A stretch of DNA of 33,387 nt from an uncultured Veillonellaceae bacterium. Lineage in GTDB: Bacteria > Bacillota > Negativicutes > Selenomonadales > Selenomonadaceae. Each line of letters starts with the position of its first letter. Position 1 is the stretch's first letter. The DNA lies in contig OMZR01000035.1 in assembly GCA_900315575.1 (NCBI GenBank), forward strand, positions 1 to 33,387. The letters are read 5' to 3'. This document shows, one piece after another, positions 1 through 7,954 of this stretch. Made by a program: the position numbers and the translations under genes. The notes below the pieces were generated by a model. It was given only the letters and a program-made list of their open reading frames with translations, was not told the origin of the DNA and made no database searches.

Positions 1-8
1 GTGATATT

Positions 9-62
9 TTGTTAAAATATGCGGATATTATTGCTATGATTCCGTTTCTCTTGCTTTATAAT
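9..62 (+). promoter_or_regulatory. Promoter region of the first MFS gene
   Basis: Two candidate -10 boxes are visible: an extended one (TGC then TATGAT at 35-40, with a weak TTAAAA 17 bases upstream) and a perfect TATAAT at 57-62. The first in-frame ATG of the downstream gene (61) falls inside the second -10 box, which supports the later start at 115. No strong -35 accompanies TATAAT. Confidence 0.45.
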
Positions 63-114
63 GATACCAGAAAACGAAAGCAAACACCAGAAAAACCAGA
101 AAGGGCGTGGCAAT

Positions 115-1308
115 ATGAACCGTTTCGATTCACGGATTTATCTTTTCACCATCGGCCATTTCGCGATTGACTGGGCGCAGGGCGCACTTCCGGCACTCCT
201 GCCGTACTTCATCGCGACGTGCCACATGAATTACCAGGATGCGGGCACGCTGATTTTCGCGAACCTCGTATTCTCTTCCATCTTGCAGCCGGTGCTCGGC
301 TACTATGCCGACCGCGTCGCGCGGCCGTGGTTCGCGCCACTCGGGATCGTCCTCAGTGGTGCGAGCATCGCCGTGCTGCCGTTTGTAACGGAATACTGGG
401 TGCTCTTCCTCTGCGCGATGGTCGGCGGCCTCGGCTCGGCGCTCTATCATCCAGAGGGCGCGCGCATGGTGAACGGCCTTGCGGGCGAGCGCAAGGGCAA
501 GGCGCTTGGCACGTTCTCTGTCGGCGGCAATGGCGGTTTCGCTGCCGGCCCGCTGTTCGCAGGCTTCTGCGCGTATGTCGCGGATATTCACGGCTTGCTG
601 TTTTACGCCGTCTTCAATACCATCGTCGCTCTCGTGCTGTTCCGCCTGATCCCTGGCATCCAGCGCGACATCGCCGCAAACGCGCATCGCGCGGAAGCAA
701 CTGGGCAGGCCGGTGCGGCAAAGAATGACTGGACGTCGTTTGGAAAGCTCACGGTCTTGATTTTTGCGCGCTCCATCGGCTTCGATGTTTGCAATGCGTT
801 CCTCCCGCTCTATCTCATCAGCGTCCTCGGGGCGACGGCCGCGACGGGCAGCTTCGCACTCACGATTCTCTTCGGGCTCGGCGCGGTCATCACGTATTTC
901 GGCGGCATCCTCGCCGACCGTCTCGGCTACGTGCGCATCCTGCGCATCGCGTTCCTCGTCATGGCACCGGCGATGTTTCTGCTCGTGAACAGCGGTTCTC
1001 TGAATCTCGCGCTGTTGTTCCTGCCGCTCGTGGCCTTCGCGCTCTTCTCGCCGTACAGTTCGGCTGTCGTGCTCGGGCAGACGTATCTCGGCAAAAATAT
1101 CGGCTTCGCGTCGGGCGTGACGCTCGGCCTCACGACGACGTTCGGCGGCCTCGTCACGCCGCTCATCGGCCGCGCCGCCGATCAGGTCGGCATCGGCGAA
1201 GCGCTCCAAGTCCTCTGGATTGTTGCCATCATCGGCGCACTCGCATCGTTCGCCCTGCGCACGCCAGAGGCACTGAAACATCCAGAGACGGCACGGGAAG
1301 GTGCATAA
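115..1308 (+). CDS. MFS transporter, fosmidomycin-resistance (Fsr)-like
   Basis: An integral membrane protein of 397 residues with the length and alternating hydrophobic segments of a 12-helix major facilitator. The N-terminal half has features of the Fsr-type drug exporter group: GHFAIDWAQGALPALLPYF in helix 1 and a GGLGSALYHPEGA stretch at the loop after helix 4. Proteins of this group are usually annotated as proton-driven efflux pumps; the substrate here is unknown. I chose the ATG at 115 because it follows an AAAGGG-type ribosome site and because the in-frame ATG at 61 lies in a promoter box. The gene ends one base before the next start, so the two are probably co-transcribed. Confidence 0.8.
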   Translation: MNRFDSRIYLFTIGHFAIDWAQGALPALLPYFIATCHMNYQDAGTLIFANLVFSSILQPVLGYYADRVARPWFAPLGIVLSGASIAVLPFVTEYWVLFLCAMVGGLGSALYHPEGARMVNGLAGERKGKALGTFSVGGNGGFAAGPLFAGFCAYVADIHGLLFYAVFNTIVALVLFRLIPGIQRDIAANAHRAEATGQAGAAKNDWTSFGKLTVLIFARSIGFDVCNAFLPLYLISVLGATAATGSFALTILFGLGAVITYFGGILADRLGYVRILRIAFLVMAPAMFLLVNSGSLNLALLFLPLVAFALFSPYSSAVVLGQTYLGKNIGFASGVTLGLTTTFGGLVTPLIGRAADQVGIGEALQVLWIVAIIGALASFALRTPEALKHPETAREGA

Positions 1309-1309
1309 G

Positions 1310-2260
1310 ATGCGTTGCATGGACTTCGGCCTCGTGCCGACGCCACTTCAGGAGTTGCCGCGCCTTTCTGCGCTGCTCGGCGAAGGACGGCGGTTGTTCA
1401 TCAAGCGTGACGACCTGCTCGGCGTCGGGCTTGGCGGCAACAAGATCCGGCGGTTTGCGTATTACCTCGGCGAGGCGCTCGACACGGGGTGCGACATCGT
1501 TGTCGCGGGGGGCGGGGCGCGGTCGAACCAGACCATCGCGGCGGCCGCTTGCGCAGCGAAAGCCGGTCTGCCTGTGCATCTCGTCGTGCCGGAAAGTGTC
1601 GGGCCTGTCGTGCGGAAGCTGGCAGAACTCCTGCAAGCAGAGCTGCATTTCGCGGAGAGCAGCGATGCGTCATCTTTGAATCGCACAATCCGCGCCGTCT
1701 GCCAGATGCTCAAAGCACAAGGCCATCGCCCCTATATCGTAAGGCCCGGCGCGGCAGGGCCGCTCGGCATGCTCGGCTATGTCGATGCCATGCGCGAGCT
1801 GTACGAACAAGCGGCCGCACGCCGCATCGAAATCGATCACGTCCTCGGCTGTGGCGGCACGGGCACGACGTACGGCGGCGTCCTGCTCGGGACGAAACTT
1901 TTCCATCCGCAGACGACCGCGACGGCGGTCGCCATCGGCCGCCGTTTCCGCCATGCAGAGACGCTCTGCCGCGACATTGCAAAGGCGGCGAAGCTCGGCG
2001 GCTATCCTTGCTCCGTCGAACCTGCCGATGTGCATGTACACTTTTCCTGCGGCCGGGGCGCGAACTGTCCGACCGTCAAAGGCAAAGACGCCATGCGCCA
2101 GATGGCCGCGCTCGAAGGCATCTTCCTCGATCCATTGTTCACGGGAAAGGCATTTGCAGGATTGCTGGAAATGGCGAAAGCGGATGTTTTTCCGCCCCAG
2201 TCGAATATTGTATTTCTTCATACAGGCGGTGCGATGACTCTGTTGGACAGCTTTTATTAA
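1310..2260 (+). CDS. PLP-dependent D-cysteine desulfhydrase / ACC deaminase family enzyme
   Basis: A 316-residue fold-type II PLP enzyme. The N-terminus has the family pattern of a PTPLQELPRLS segment, an IKRDDL motif, and GGNKIRR around residues 42-48, where Lys45 should form the Schiff base with PLP. A glycine-rich GCGGTGTTYGG segment in the middle matches the phosphate-binding loop. Members degrade D-cysteine to pyruvate, sulfide and ammonia, or deaminate ACC; the sequence does not let me choose. The ATG at 1310 has GGGAAGG eight bases upstream and is preferred to the GTG at 1301. It abuts an exporter gene, suggesting a small amino-acid or sulfur detoxification unit, which is inference. 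A strong terminator follows. Confidence 0.8.
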   Translation: MRCMDFGLVPTPLQELPRLSALLGEGRRLFIKRDDLLGVGLGGNKIRRFAYYLGEALDTGCDIVVAGGGARSNQTIAAAACAAKAGLPVHLVVPESVGPVVRKLAELLQAELHFAESSDASSLNRTIRAVCQMLKAQGHRPYIVRPGAAGPLGMLGYVDAMRELYEQAAARRIEIDHVLGCGGTGTTYGGVLLGTKLFHPQTTATAVAIGRRFRHAETLCRDIAKAAKLGGYPCSVEPADVHVHFSCGRGANCPTVKGKDAMRQMAALEGIFLDPLFTGKAFAGLLEMAKADVFPPQSNIVFLHTGGAMTLLDSFY

Positions 2261-2306
2261 AAACAGGTGCCAGGCCACAATATGCGTGGTCAGACACCTG
2301 TTTTTT
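2259..2306 (+). terminator. Rho-independent terminator
   Basis: AAAAACAGGTG (2259-2269) pairs with CACCTGTTTTT (2295-2305), with an inner CCAC/GTGG stem (2275-2278/2286-2289) and a run of six T. It ends the MFS/desulfhydrase unit directly at the stop codon. The flanking A and T runs make it potentially bidirectional. Confidence 0.9.
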
Positions 2307-2444
2307 ATCGGTTTGCGGAGCGCATTCAGATGGTCTGCTTGCAGGATTCCGGCGTGAAGATCAGGACGCGGCTGGCCCAGGTGCATTGTGCGTGCATCTA
2401 TATAGATACCCTAAAAGCATTTCAAAAGCAGAAAGACTAAGTAT

Positions 2445-2473
2445 TTTACATAACTCTTTCGCTCCGCTATCAT
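2445..2473 (+). promoter_or_regulatory. Promoter of the hydrolase-MFS-cyclophilin-like operon
   Basis: TTTACA (2445-2450), a 17-base spacer and TATCAT (2468-2473): each box matches the sigma-70 consensus at five of six positions. The start codon follows about 70 bases later. The preceding stretch 2307-2444 holds no recognisable gene or structure. Confidence 0.75.
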
Positions 2474-2546
2474 AAGGACTGTAAGAAATCGAAAGCAGCT
2501 TTCAAAACGATTTGAGAAATCCAGCCAGCGAAAGGAAGAGATCAAA

Positions 2547-3587
2547 ATGAAGAAGTCCATGAAACGCAAGATGCTCGGTCTGCTCGGCGGCGTGCTCGCG
2601 ATGGCGGGGGCACTCGGTTTCAGCACGGCGGAAGCGGCACCGGTCGCCCTCCAGAGCGACGAGACGGTGACGGTCGAGAAGGTCACATTTGACAACGATG
2701 GCGTCAAGATGGTCGGCAATCTCTACAAGCCGCGCAATCTGGAGAAGGGAAAAACATATGCGGCCATTTCTGTCGCACATCCGTGGGGCGGCGTGAAGGA
2801 GCAGACGTCCGGCCTCTACGCGAAGAAGCTTGCGGCGAAAGGCTTCATCACGCTGGCATACGACGCTTCGCATTATGGCGAGAGTGGCGGAACGCCGCGC
2901 TTTGCCGAGGTGCCTGCTGACCGCGTCAAAGACATTTCGAGCGTCATTGACTACCTCGCGAATCGTCCCGAAGTGGATAAGGACGCCATCGGCGCACTCG
3001 GCATCTGCGCGGGCGGCGGCTATACGATTGCGGCGGCGGAAACCGACCTGCGCATCAAAGCCGTCGCGGGCGTCTCGTCGTATGATGTCGGCGACGCGGC
3101 GCGCAATGGCCTCAGGAATGTCTGGGACATCACGCCTGCAGAGCGCGCGCAGCAGCTCAAAGATGCCGCCGAGCAGCGCACGAAGGAAGCGGCTGGCGAG
3201 AAGCCGCTGATCACGAAGCTCCTGCCGACCGAGAAGCCGGGCGCGGATGCGCCGCAGTTCGTGCAGAACGCCTTTGACTACTACAATACGGAGCGCGGCC
3301 ACGCGAAGAACGCGACGGGCAACTTCCGCTTCACGAGCACGATCCAGCTCATGCAGTTCTATCCGTTCCTTGCCGTCGATACAATCTCCCCGCGCCCGCT
3401 GCTGATGTTTGCAGGCGAAAACGCGCAGTCGCGCTATTTCAGCGAAGAAGCCTACGCGGCAGCCAGCGAGCCGAAAGAACTCGTCATCGTCCCGGGCGCA
3501 ACGCACTTCGACCTCTATGACAAAGCGCAGTTCGTCGACCCGATTGTCGACAAGCTCGCAGAGTTCTATCATCGGTATTTGAAGTAA
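2547..3587 (+). CDS. Exported alpha/beta hydrolase, dienelactone hydrolase-like
   Basis: A 346-residue protein with a signal peptide (basic MKKSMKRK start, hydrophobic core, likely cleavage after the AEA near residue 30). The mature part is an alpha/beta hydrolase: oxyanion region HPWGGVKEQT (residues 78-87), nucleophile elbow GICAGGG with Cys154 where most hydrolases have Ser, and a C-terminal catalytic His320 in GATHFD. The Cys nucleophile is the dienelactone hydrolase pattern, and the HPxGGVKEQT segment recalls YcjY-like proteins. The substrate is unknown. The start has AAAGGAAGAGA upstream. It is first in a three-gene operon with an MFS exporter 23 bases downstream. Export to the envelope is predicted from the signal peptide only. 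Confidence 0.8.
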   Translation: MKKSMKRKMLGLLGGVLAMAGALGFSTAEAAPVALQSDETVTVEKVTFDNDGVKMVGNLYKPRNLEKGKTYAAISVAHPWGGVKEQTSGLYAKKLAAKGFITLAYDASHYGESGGTPRFAEVPADRVKDISSVIDYLANRPEVDKDAIGALGICAGGGYTIAAAETDLRIKAVAGVSSYDVGDAARNGLRNVWDITPAERAQQLKDAAEQRTKEAAGEKPLITKLLPTEKPGADAPQFVQNAFDYYNTERGHAKNATGNFRFTSTIQLMQFYPFLAVDTISPRPLLMFAGENAQSRYFSEEAYAAASEPKELVIVPGATHFDLYDKAQFVDPIVDKLAEFYHRYLK

Positions 3588-3610
3588 CGATAAGTCTGGA
3601 GGATACGGCC

Positions 3611-4795
3611 ATGGAACAGAAGAAAAATCTGCTGATCTTCATCCTCGCCATGGGGACGTTCAGCATCCTCAATACGGAGGTCGGCATCCTCGGCATCCTG
3701 CCGAACATCGCGGCGCGTTTTGCCGTTGACATCCCGACGGCGGGGCTGCTCGTCAGCGGGTTCGCGCTCGCAATCTTCTTTGCGGGCACGACGATGCCGC
3801 TCCTGCTGTCGAAAATGGAGCGCAAGCGGCTCATGCTGTTCGTGCTCGGCTTCTTCATCGTCTGCAATGCAGTCTCGCTTGTCGCGCCGACATTCGAGGT
3901 CGCATTGGCTGCGCGCATCGCGCCCGCGTTCGTCCATCCCGTCTATTGCTCGCTGGCATATGTCATCGCCGCCGAACTCGTCGGGCCGGAACGCGCGCCG
4001 CAGGCCGCTGCGAAGATCATGATCGGCGTCTCGTCGGGCATCGTCATCGGCATTCCCGTGACGGCGTTTCTTGCGAATACATTCAGTTATGAGGCGGCGA
4101 TGGGCTTTTTCATCCTCATGAATGTGCTGGCCTTTCTCGGCACGCTGCGCTTCTTCCCAGCCATGCCCGTCACGCAGGCTGCGTCCATCGGCTCGCAGCT
4201 CGGCGTGCTGAAGAAAGCGAAGACCTGGGTCTCCCTCTTCGTCGTTTCGAGTGTGGGGGCGGCGCTCTTCACAGTCTACGCCTATATTTCTTCGTTCCTT
4301 CTGGATGTCACGAAGCTCACGAGCAGCGAGCTCAGCATCGCGCTCTTCGTCTTCGGCATTTCGAGCATCGCGGGCAACTACGTCGGCGGCCGCCTGCTCA
4401 CGGCGGATGCAAAGAAGACGGCGCTCGTCTATCCGTTTGTCTTTTCCGCGGTTTATCTGGCGGTTTCCCTGCTGGGCGCGAGCGCACCGGCGATGTTTTT
4501 GCTGTTCGTCGGCTGGGGGATGATGAATGGCATCGGTAACAACATCCAGCAGCACTGGATCGTTTCGGCCATCCCCGAGGCGGTCGGCTTTGCGAACGGG
4601 CTCTTCATCTCGTTCGGCAATCTGGGCACGACGCTCGGCACGACGGTCGGCGGCCTGCTCCTTGGGAGCTTCGGTTTTGCTGCCATCTTCTTTGGCGGTA
4701 TCGGCTTTCTTGCGCTGACGTTCGCGGCCGTCGTATTGCGCGTCGTGCGCTATGAACGGAGAGATGCTGCTCCTGCCGAGGCTGTTGAAGCATGA
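3611..4795 (+). CDS. MFS transporter, DHA1 / AraJ-YdhP-like
   Basis: A 394-residue polytopic membrane protein with the pattern of a 12-helix drug:H+ antiporter-1 family MFS member. The first helix contains TFSILNTEVGILGILPNIA, and the loop after helix 2 has LSKMERKRLM, a variant of the MFS motif A position. GGAGG lies eight bases before the ATG. The gene follows the exported hydrolase by 23 bases and its stop overlaps the upstream frame of the next gene, so the three probably share one transcript. Export of a small hydrophobic or sugar-like compound is the family-based expectation; the actual substrate cannot be read from sequence. Confidence 0.8.
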   Translation: MEQKKNLLIFILAMGTFSILNTEVGILGILPNIAARFAVDIPTAGLLVSGFALAIFFAGTTMPLLLSKMERKRLMLFVLGFFIVCNAVSLVAPTFEVALAARIAPAFVHPVYCSLAYVIAAELVGPERAPQAAAKIMIGVSSGIVIGIPVTAFLANTFSYEAAMGFFILMNVLAFLGTLRFFPAMPVTQAASIGSQLGVLKKAKTWVSLFVVSSVGAALFTVYAYISSFLLDVTKLTSSELSIALFVFGISSIAGNYVGGRLLTADAKKTALVYPFVFSAVYLAVSLLGASAPAMFLLFVGWGMMNGIGNNIQQHWIVSAIPEAVGFANGLFISFGNLGTTLGTTVGGLLLGSFGFAAIFFGGIGFLALTFAAVVLRVVRYERRDAAPAEAVEA

Positions 4796-4821
4796 GGTTT
4801 TCAGGAAGGGGAGGGTTCATC

Positions 4822-5349
4822 ATGAAGAAATATCTGGCGGTTCTTGTCGTCTTGGTTGCCATCTTTGGCTGGCTGGGCCATGAACTTTCGGAGATGATTT
4901 ACGCGCAGCCGCCGGTGCAGGCTGCGGCTGATGCTGCGGGCACGAAAGAAAATGCTGCTGCCGACATGCAGGCGGCAACGGCGGCAAAGACAACGCTGAC
5001 CGTCAGCGTGCAGGGTACGGACACCATGCTCCATGGCACTTGGGACGCAACGCCGCTCGCGCAGGAAATCAAGGGGCACCTGCCGTTTGAAGTGCATCTC
5101 GTCAATTGGCATGGCCGCGAGTTTTACGGCTCCTTGGGATGGCAGCCGAAAGGGACGGGCGAGAGCCATCGGACGTTCGAGGAAGGCGACGTCACGTATT
5201 GCCCGCAGAACAACAGCATCGCGATTTTCTACGACAAGTCGCGCGAACCGAATCTCACGATGGATGTCATCGTCATCGGCCATATCGATGCGGCTGACCT
5301 GCCGAAGCTCCATGGGCTTGGCGAAGATGTGACGATGTTGCTCGACTGA
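4822..5349 (+). CDS. Membrane-anchored cyclophilin-like fold protein
   Basis: A 175-residue protein with an N-terminal hydrophobic segment (residues 4-17) that could be a signal anchor or uncleaved signal peptide, an Ala/Gly-rich linker to about residue 60, and a C-terminal domain resembling the bacterial cyclophilin-like domain (DUF/COG4925-type). Supporting features are a YGSLGWQPKG turn, the GDVTYCPQNNSIAIFYDKS segment characteristic of these domains, and the closing VIVIGHIDAADLPKL. These domains look like small beta-barrels and are not proven prolyl isomerases. The ATG at 4822 is preferred to 4792 because AAGGGGAGGG lies just upstream. Last gene of its operon. Confidence 0.65.
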   Translation: MKKYLAVLVVLVAIFGWLGHELSEMIYAQPPVQAAADAAGTKENAAADMQAATAAKTTLTVSVQGTDTMLHGTWDATPLAQEIKGHLPFEVHLVNWHGREFYGSLGWQPKGTGESHRTFEEGDVTYCPQNNSIAIFYDKSREPNLTMDVIVIGHIDAADLPKLHGLGEDVTMLLD

Positions 5350-5370
5350 AAGACTAACAAGAAGAAAACA

Positions 5371-5415
5371 AACGCCAACGGCAGCACCAGAAAAGGATGC
5401 TGCCGTTGGCGTTTT
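5371..5415. terminator. Bidirectional terminator between convergent genes
   Basis: CGCCAACGGCAGCA (5373-5386) pairs perfectly with TGCTGCCGTTGGCG (5398-5411). TTTT follows on the plus strand, and the complement of AAAACAAA follows on the minus strand. It sits in the 82-base gap between the convergent cyclophilin-like and AEC transporter genes and can serve both. Confidence 0.9.
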
Positions 5416-5431
5416 GCGCAGATAGAGGTTT

Positions 5432-6337
5432 TCAGAACCACCACGCCATGAGCGGGATGGTCAAGAGACTGCCGAGCGTCGTGAGGGAGACGGCCCGTGT
5501 CGAGAGCTCGGCCTGATAGCCGCGTTCGTTCGCGAACATGACGATCATCGAGCCGACCGGCATGCCGAACGTGACGGTCGCGATGCCGACGAGCGTCGGC
5601 GAGAAGCGGCCGAGCGCGGTCAGCAGCACGTAGATGACAGAAGGCACGACGGCGAGCCGCACCGCAGCCATGGCGTAGAGCCGGCCGTCCGTGAAGATGC
5701 GCCGCCAGGCGATTTCCGCAAGATTGCCGCCGAGAATCAGCATGGAAATCGGCGTCGTGATGTTGCCGATGAGGTAGCAGGTGTCCGAGAGCACCGACGG
5801 CACCTGGATGCCGCTGAAATAGAGGACGATGGCGAGCACGGTCAGCAGGAACCCCGGATTCCAGAGCGTCCGCAGCTTGAATGACTGCTTTTCGCCGCTC
5901 ATGAGCCGCAGACCATAGGAATAGGCGAGCAGGTCGAACGGCATGTGGATGATGGCCGTGTAGAAAATGGCCTCGTCGCCGAAGAGCGCCTGCACGATGG
6001 GGAAGCCCAGGAGCTCCGTGTTCGCGAAGATGAACATGAAATCATAGGCGCCGCGTTCGTTCGGCGCGACATGCAGCAGCATGGTGCAGGCATGCGCAAA
6101 GAACGGCAGCAGAAGATAAATCGTGGCGCCGAGCCAGAAGAACAGCAGCACCGTAGCGGAATCGGCCGACTCCATGCGGCAGACCGAGGCGATGACGAGC
6201 AGCGGGCACGTGATGTTGACGGCAAGAGACGAGAGCTCGCGGATGCCCTGATGGCTGAGCATCGCGCGATTTCGAAGCACGCAGCCGAGCAGGATCAGCA
6301 GCCCGAGCTGTGCCATCGTGCCATAGACATGGTTCAA
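5432..6337 (-). CDS. AEC (auxin efflux carrier) family transporter
   Basis: A 301-residue membrane protein of about ten hydrophobic segments, the usual length for the bacterial AEC family, which includes malate and malonate permeases. Family-like features are the FIFANTELLGFPIVQALFG segment in the middle and a second-half NITTPISMLILGG helix. The likely start is TTG at 6337, nine bases after GGAG; this ribosome site overlaps the stop of the upstream gene, so translation is probably coupled. An internal ATG lies seven codons downstream. Substrate is unknown; organic acid transport is the usual guess. Second gene of a two-gene minus-strand operon. Confidence 0.8.
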   Translation of the reverse strand: MNHVYGTMAQLGLLILLGCVLRNRAMLSHQGIRELSSLAVNITCPLLVIASVCRMESADSATVLLFFWLGATIYLLLPFFAHACTMLLHVAPNERGAYDFMFIFANTELLGFPIVQALFGDEAIFYTAIIHMPFDLLAYSYGLRLMSGEKQSFKLRTLWNPGFLLTVLAIVLYFSGIQVPSVLSDTCYLIGNITTPISMLILGGNLAEIAWRRIFTDGRLYAMAAVRLAVVPSVIYVLLTALGRFSPTLVGIATVTFGMPVGSMIVMFANERGYQAELSTRAVSLTTLGSLLTIPLMAWWF

Positions 6338-6343
6338 GGATGA

Positions 6344-7741
6344 TCACTCCAGAATGAAATGGGCGGCGAGCACGAGGAGCGGCAGAGCCAGCACCGTGCG
6401 CTCGAGGAAGATGAGGAACAGGCGTTTCATGTCGATGCCGACATTCGCTTTGACGATGATGCTGCCGACTTCCGTCAGATAGATGATCTGGACGAGCGAC
6501 AGGCCGCCGATGACAAAGCGCGTGAACTCCGACGGCAGGTTCGTGCTGATGAGCGCAGGGATGAACATGTCGATGAAGCCGACGAGCGTCGCGGGCGCCG
6601 CTGTGAACGCATCCGGCACGCCGAGCAGGCTCATGTAGATGCCCATCGGATACGAGAGATACTGGAAGATTGGCGTCTCATTGACGAGCAGGGAACCGAC
6701 CGTGCCCCAGGCGATAACAATCGGGATGAGGTCGCAGAGGATGCCGACCGTCATCTTTGCGCCGCCGTCGAGCACCTGCTTCGGCTGGAATGTTGCGGCG
6801 CGGTCGAGCGCAGATTGCACAGCCCAGCCAAAGAGCGAGACATTTTCCGGCACGTCTTCGGCGATGTTCTTTTTGCCGCGATAGGCCTCGGGGATGCTGC
6901 TGAGCGGCGGCATGCGCACGCCGACGATGGCGAGCAGCAGGCCGATGGCCGTGACAACGGCATAGAGCGCGAGGAAATGCGAGCTGATGTCGAGCGTTTC
7001 AGCGACGACCATGCAGAACGGGATCGAGACGAGCGAGAAGTTCGTCATGATGGCAGCGGCCTCGCGGCGGCTGTAGCAGCCGGCCTCGTATTCCTGCTGC
7101 GTGATCAGCACGGCCGTGTTCGACGAAGCGAGCCACGACGCGACGAGGTCGACAGACGCGCGGCCCGGCACATGAAAGAGAGGGCGCGTCAGCGGTTTCA
7201 GCAGAATGCCCGCGAATTCCATGATACCACTATCCGTCAAAAATGGCATCACGAAACTCAGCGCGAACGCAATCGCAATCAGCGTGCTTGCGAGACCGAC
7301 CATGTTGCCGCCAGCATCTTCGCCGATGACAGCCTCGGGGCCGACGCCGAACGTCACGCCGAGCGTCACAGCCATCGCGACGAGGCGCGTCACGAGGTAC
7401 GGTTTCGAGATGCAGACGAGTTCCGAGAGCCACGCGCGGCGGCGCAGCCAAGCCGGTTGCACGAACTGGCCAAGGAGACCGCTGACGGCCGACAGAACGA
7501 CGAGCGCTGTCAGGAACCATGGCAGGTTCGTGCTGATGAACTTGTCAATCGCGTCTGTCAGCAGGCTCAGCGGCGTATTGAAGCTATCGCCGCCGAGTGG
7601 GCAGAGGAACATGAAGATGCCGAAGCCGGCACAGAGCAGGAATTTCGCTTTCAAGAAGATCTGGCTGTTCGTCGTACTGCCGCTCAGCGGCGTGCCTGGC
7701 AGGGCGGCGGGCGTTTCGCCCAGGGTCGTCAGTGGTTTCAT
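6344..7741 (-). CDS. YjiH family membrane protein (nucleoside-recognition/Gate domain)
   Basis: A 465-residue polytopic membrane protein resembling the YjiH family with Gate-type domains. Recognisable parts are GFGIFMFLCPLGG at the first helix, GVGPEAVIGEDAGG, a FVMPFLTDSGIMEFAG segment, and LSLVQIIYLTEVGS near the end. The molecular function of YjiH proteins is not established; transport of a nucleoside-like or other small solute is only suggested by domain naming. The start at 7741 follows GAGGGGAGC; a longer in-frame start at 7846 would lie inside the leader hairpin. The gene is followed within a few bases by an AEC transporter, suggesting a joint transport function. Confidence 0.75.
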   Translation of the reverse strand: MKPLTTLGETPAALPGTPLSGSTTNSQIFLKAKFLLCAGFGIFMFLCPLGGDSFNTPLSLLTDAIDKFISTNLPWFLTALVVLSAVSGLLGQFVQPAWLRRRAWLSELVCISKPYLVTRLVAMAVTLGVTFGVGPEAVIGEDAGGNMVGLASTLIAIAFALSFVMPFLTDSGIMEFAGILLKPLTRPLFHVPGRASVDLVASWLASSNTAVLITQQEYEAGCYSRREAAAIMTNFSLVSIPFCMVVAETLDISSHFLALYAVVTAIGLLLAIVGVRMPPLSSIPEAYRGKKNIAEDVPENVSLFGWAVQSALDRAATFQPKQVLDGGAKMTVGILCDLIPIVIAWGTVGSLLVNETPIFQYLSYPMGIYMSLLGVPDAFTAAPATLVGFIDMFIPALISTNLPSEFTRFVIGGLSLVQIIYLTEVGSIIVKANVGIDMKRLFLIFLERTVLALPLLVLAAHFILE

Positions 7742-7777
7742 GGTGCTCCCCTCATTTCTTTTTGTCGTCAGGACATG

Positions 7778-7823
7778 AAAAACGGCGCCAGCCCGCAGAG
7801 GTGTTCTGCGAGCCAGCGCCGTT
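7778..7823 (-). terminator. Intrinsic terminator in the leader of the YjiH gene (possible attenuator)
   Basis: Read on the minus strand, AACGGCGC (7823-7816) pairs with GCGCCGTT (7788-7781), with an inner CGCAGA/TCTGCG stem and a T run (7782-7778). It lies between a promoter at 7867-7895 and the start codon at 7741, so it is placed to abort transcription of the operon. It could also simply end transcripts arriving from the MsrA-like gene. Confidence 0.7.
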
Positions 7824-7866
7824 GCTGTCCCGATGGGATATGGCATTGATTTCTTTTGATGGATTC

Positions 7867-7895
7867 AGTATAACCGAACCGTCCTTCCAATGCAA
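7867..7895 (-). promoter_or_regulatory. Promoter of the YjiH-AEC operon
   Basis: On the minus strand TTGCAT (7895-7890), 17-base spacer and TATACT (7872-7867). The -10 matches five of six consensus bases; the -35 keeps the TTG core. Transcription would start near 7860 and traverse the leader terminator. Confidence 0.6.
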
Positions 7896-7954
7896 TCGAC
7901 AATTTTACGAAAAACGGCTGTGATTTTCGTGAATCGTACAAGAGGGGATGGTAT

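Noticed and set aside
61..1308. MFS gene starting at 61
   Set aside because: This ATG is part of a TATAAT box, and the 18 extra residues are polar and unlike the family N-terminus.
2502..3572. Long open frame antisense to the exported hydrolase
   Set aside because: It is a shadow of GC-rich codon use: Arg/Asp/Glu-rich, no family motif, no ribosome site, and the plus-strand gene has clear catalytic motifs and a signal peptide. The same holds for the other long antisense frames over mutB, whiA, the amylase and yjiH.
7907..7930. ACGAAAA/TTTTCGT hairpin as terminator of the mutase operon
   Set aside because: The stem is AT-rich, its T run is inside the stem and none follows it on the minus strand.
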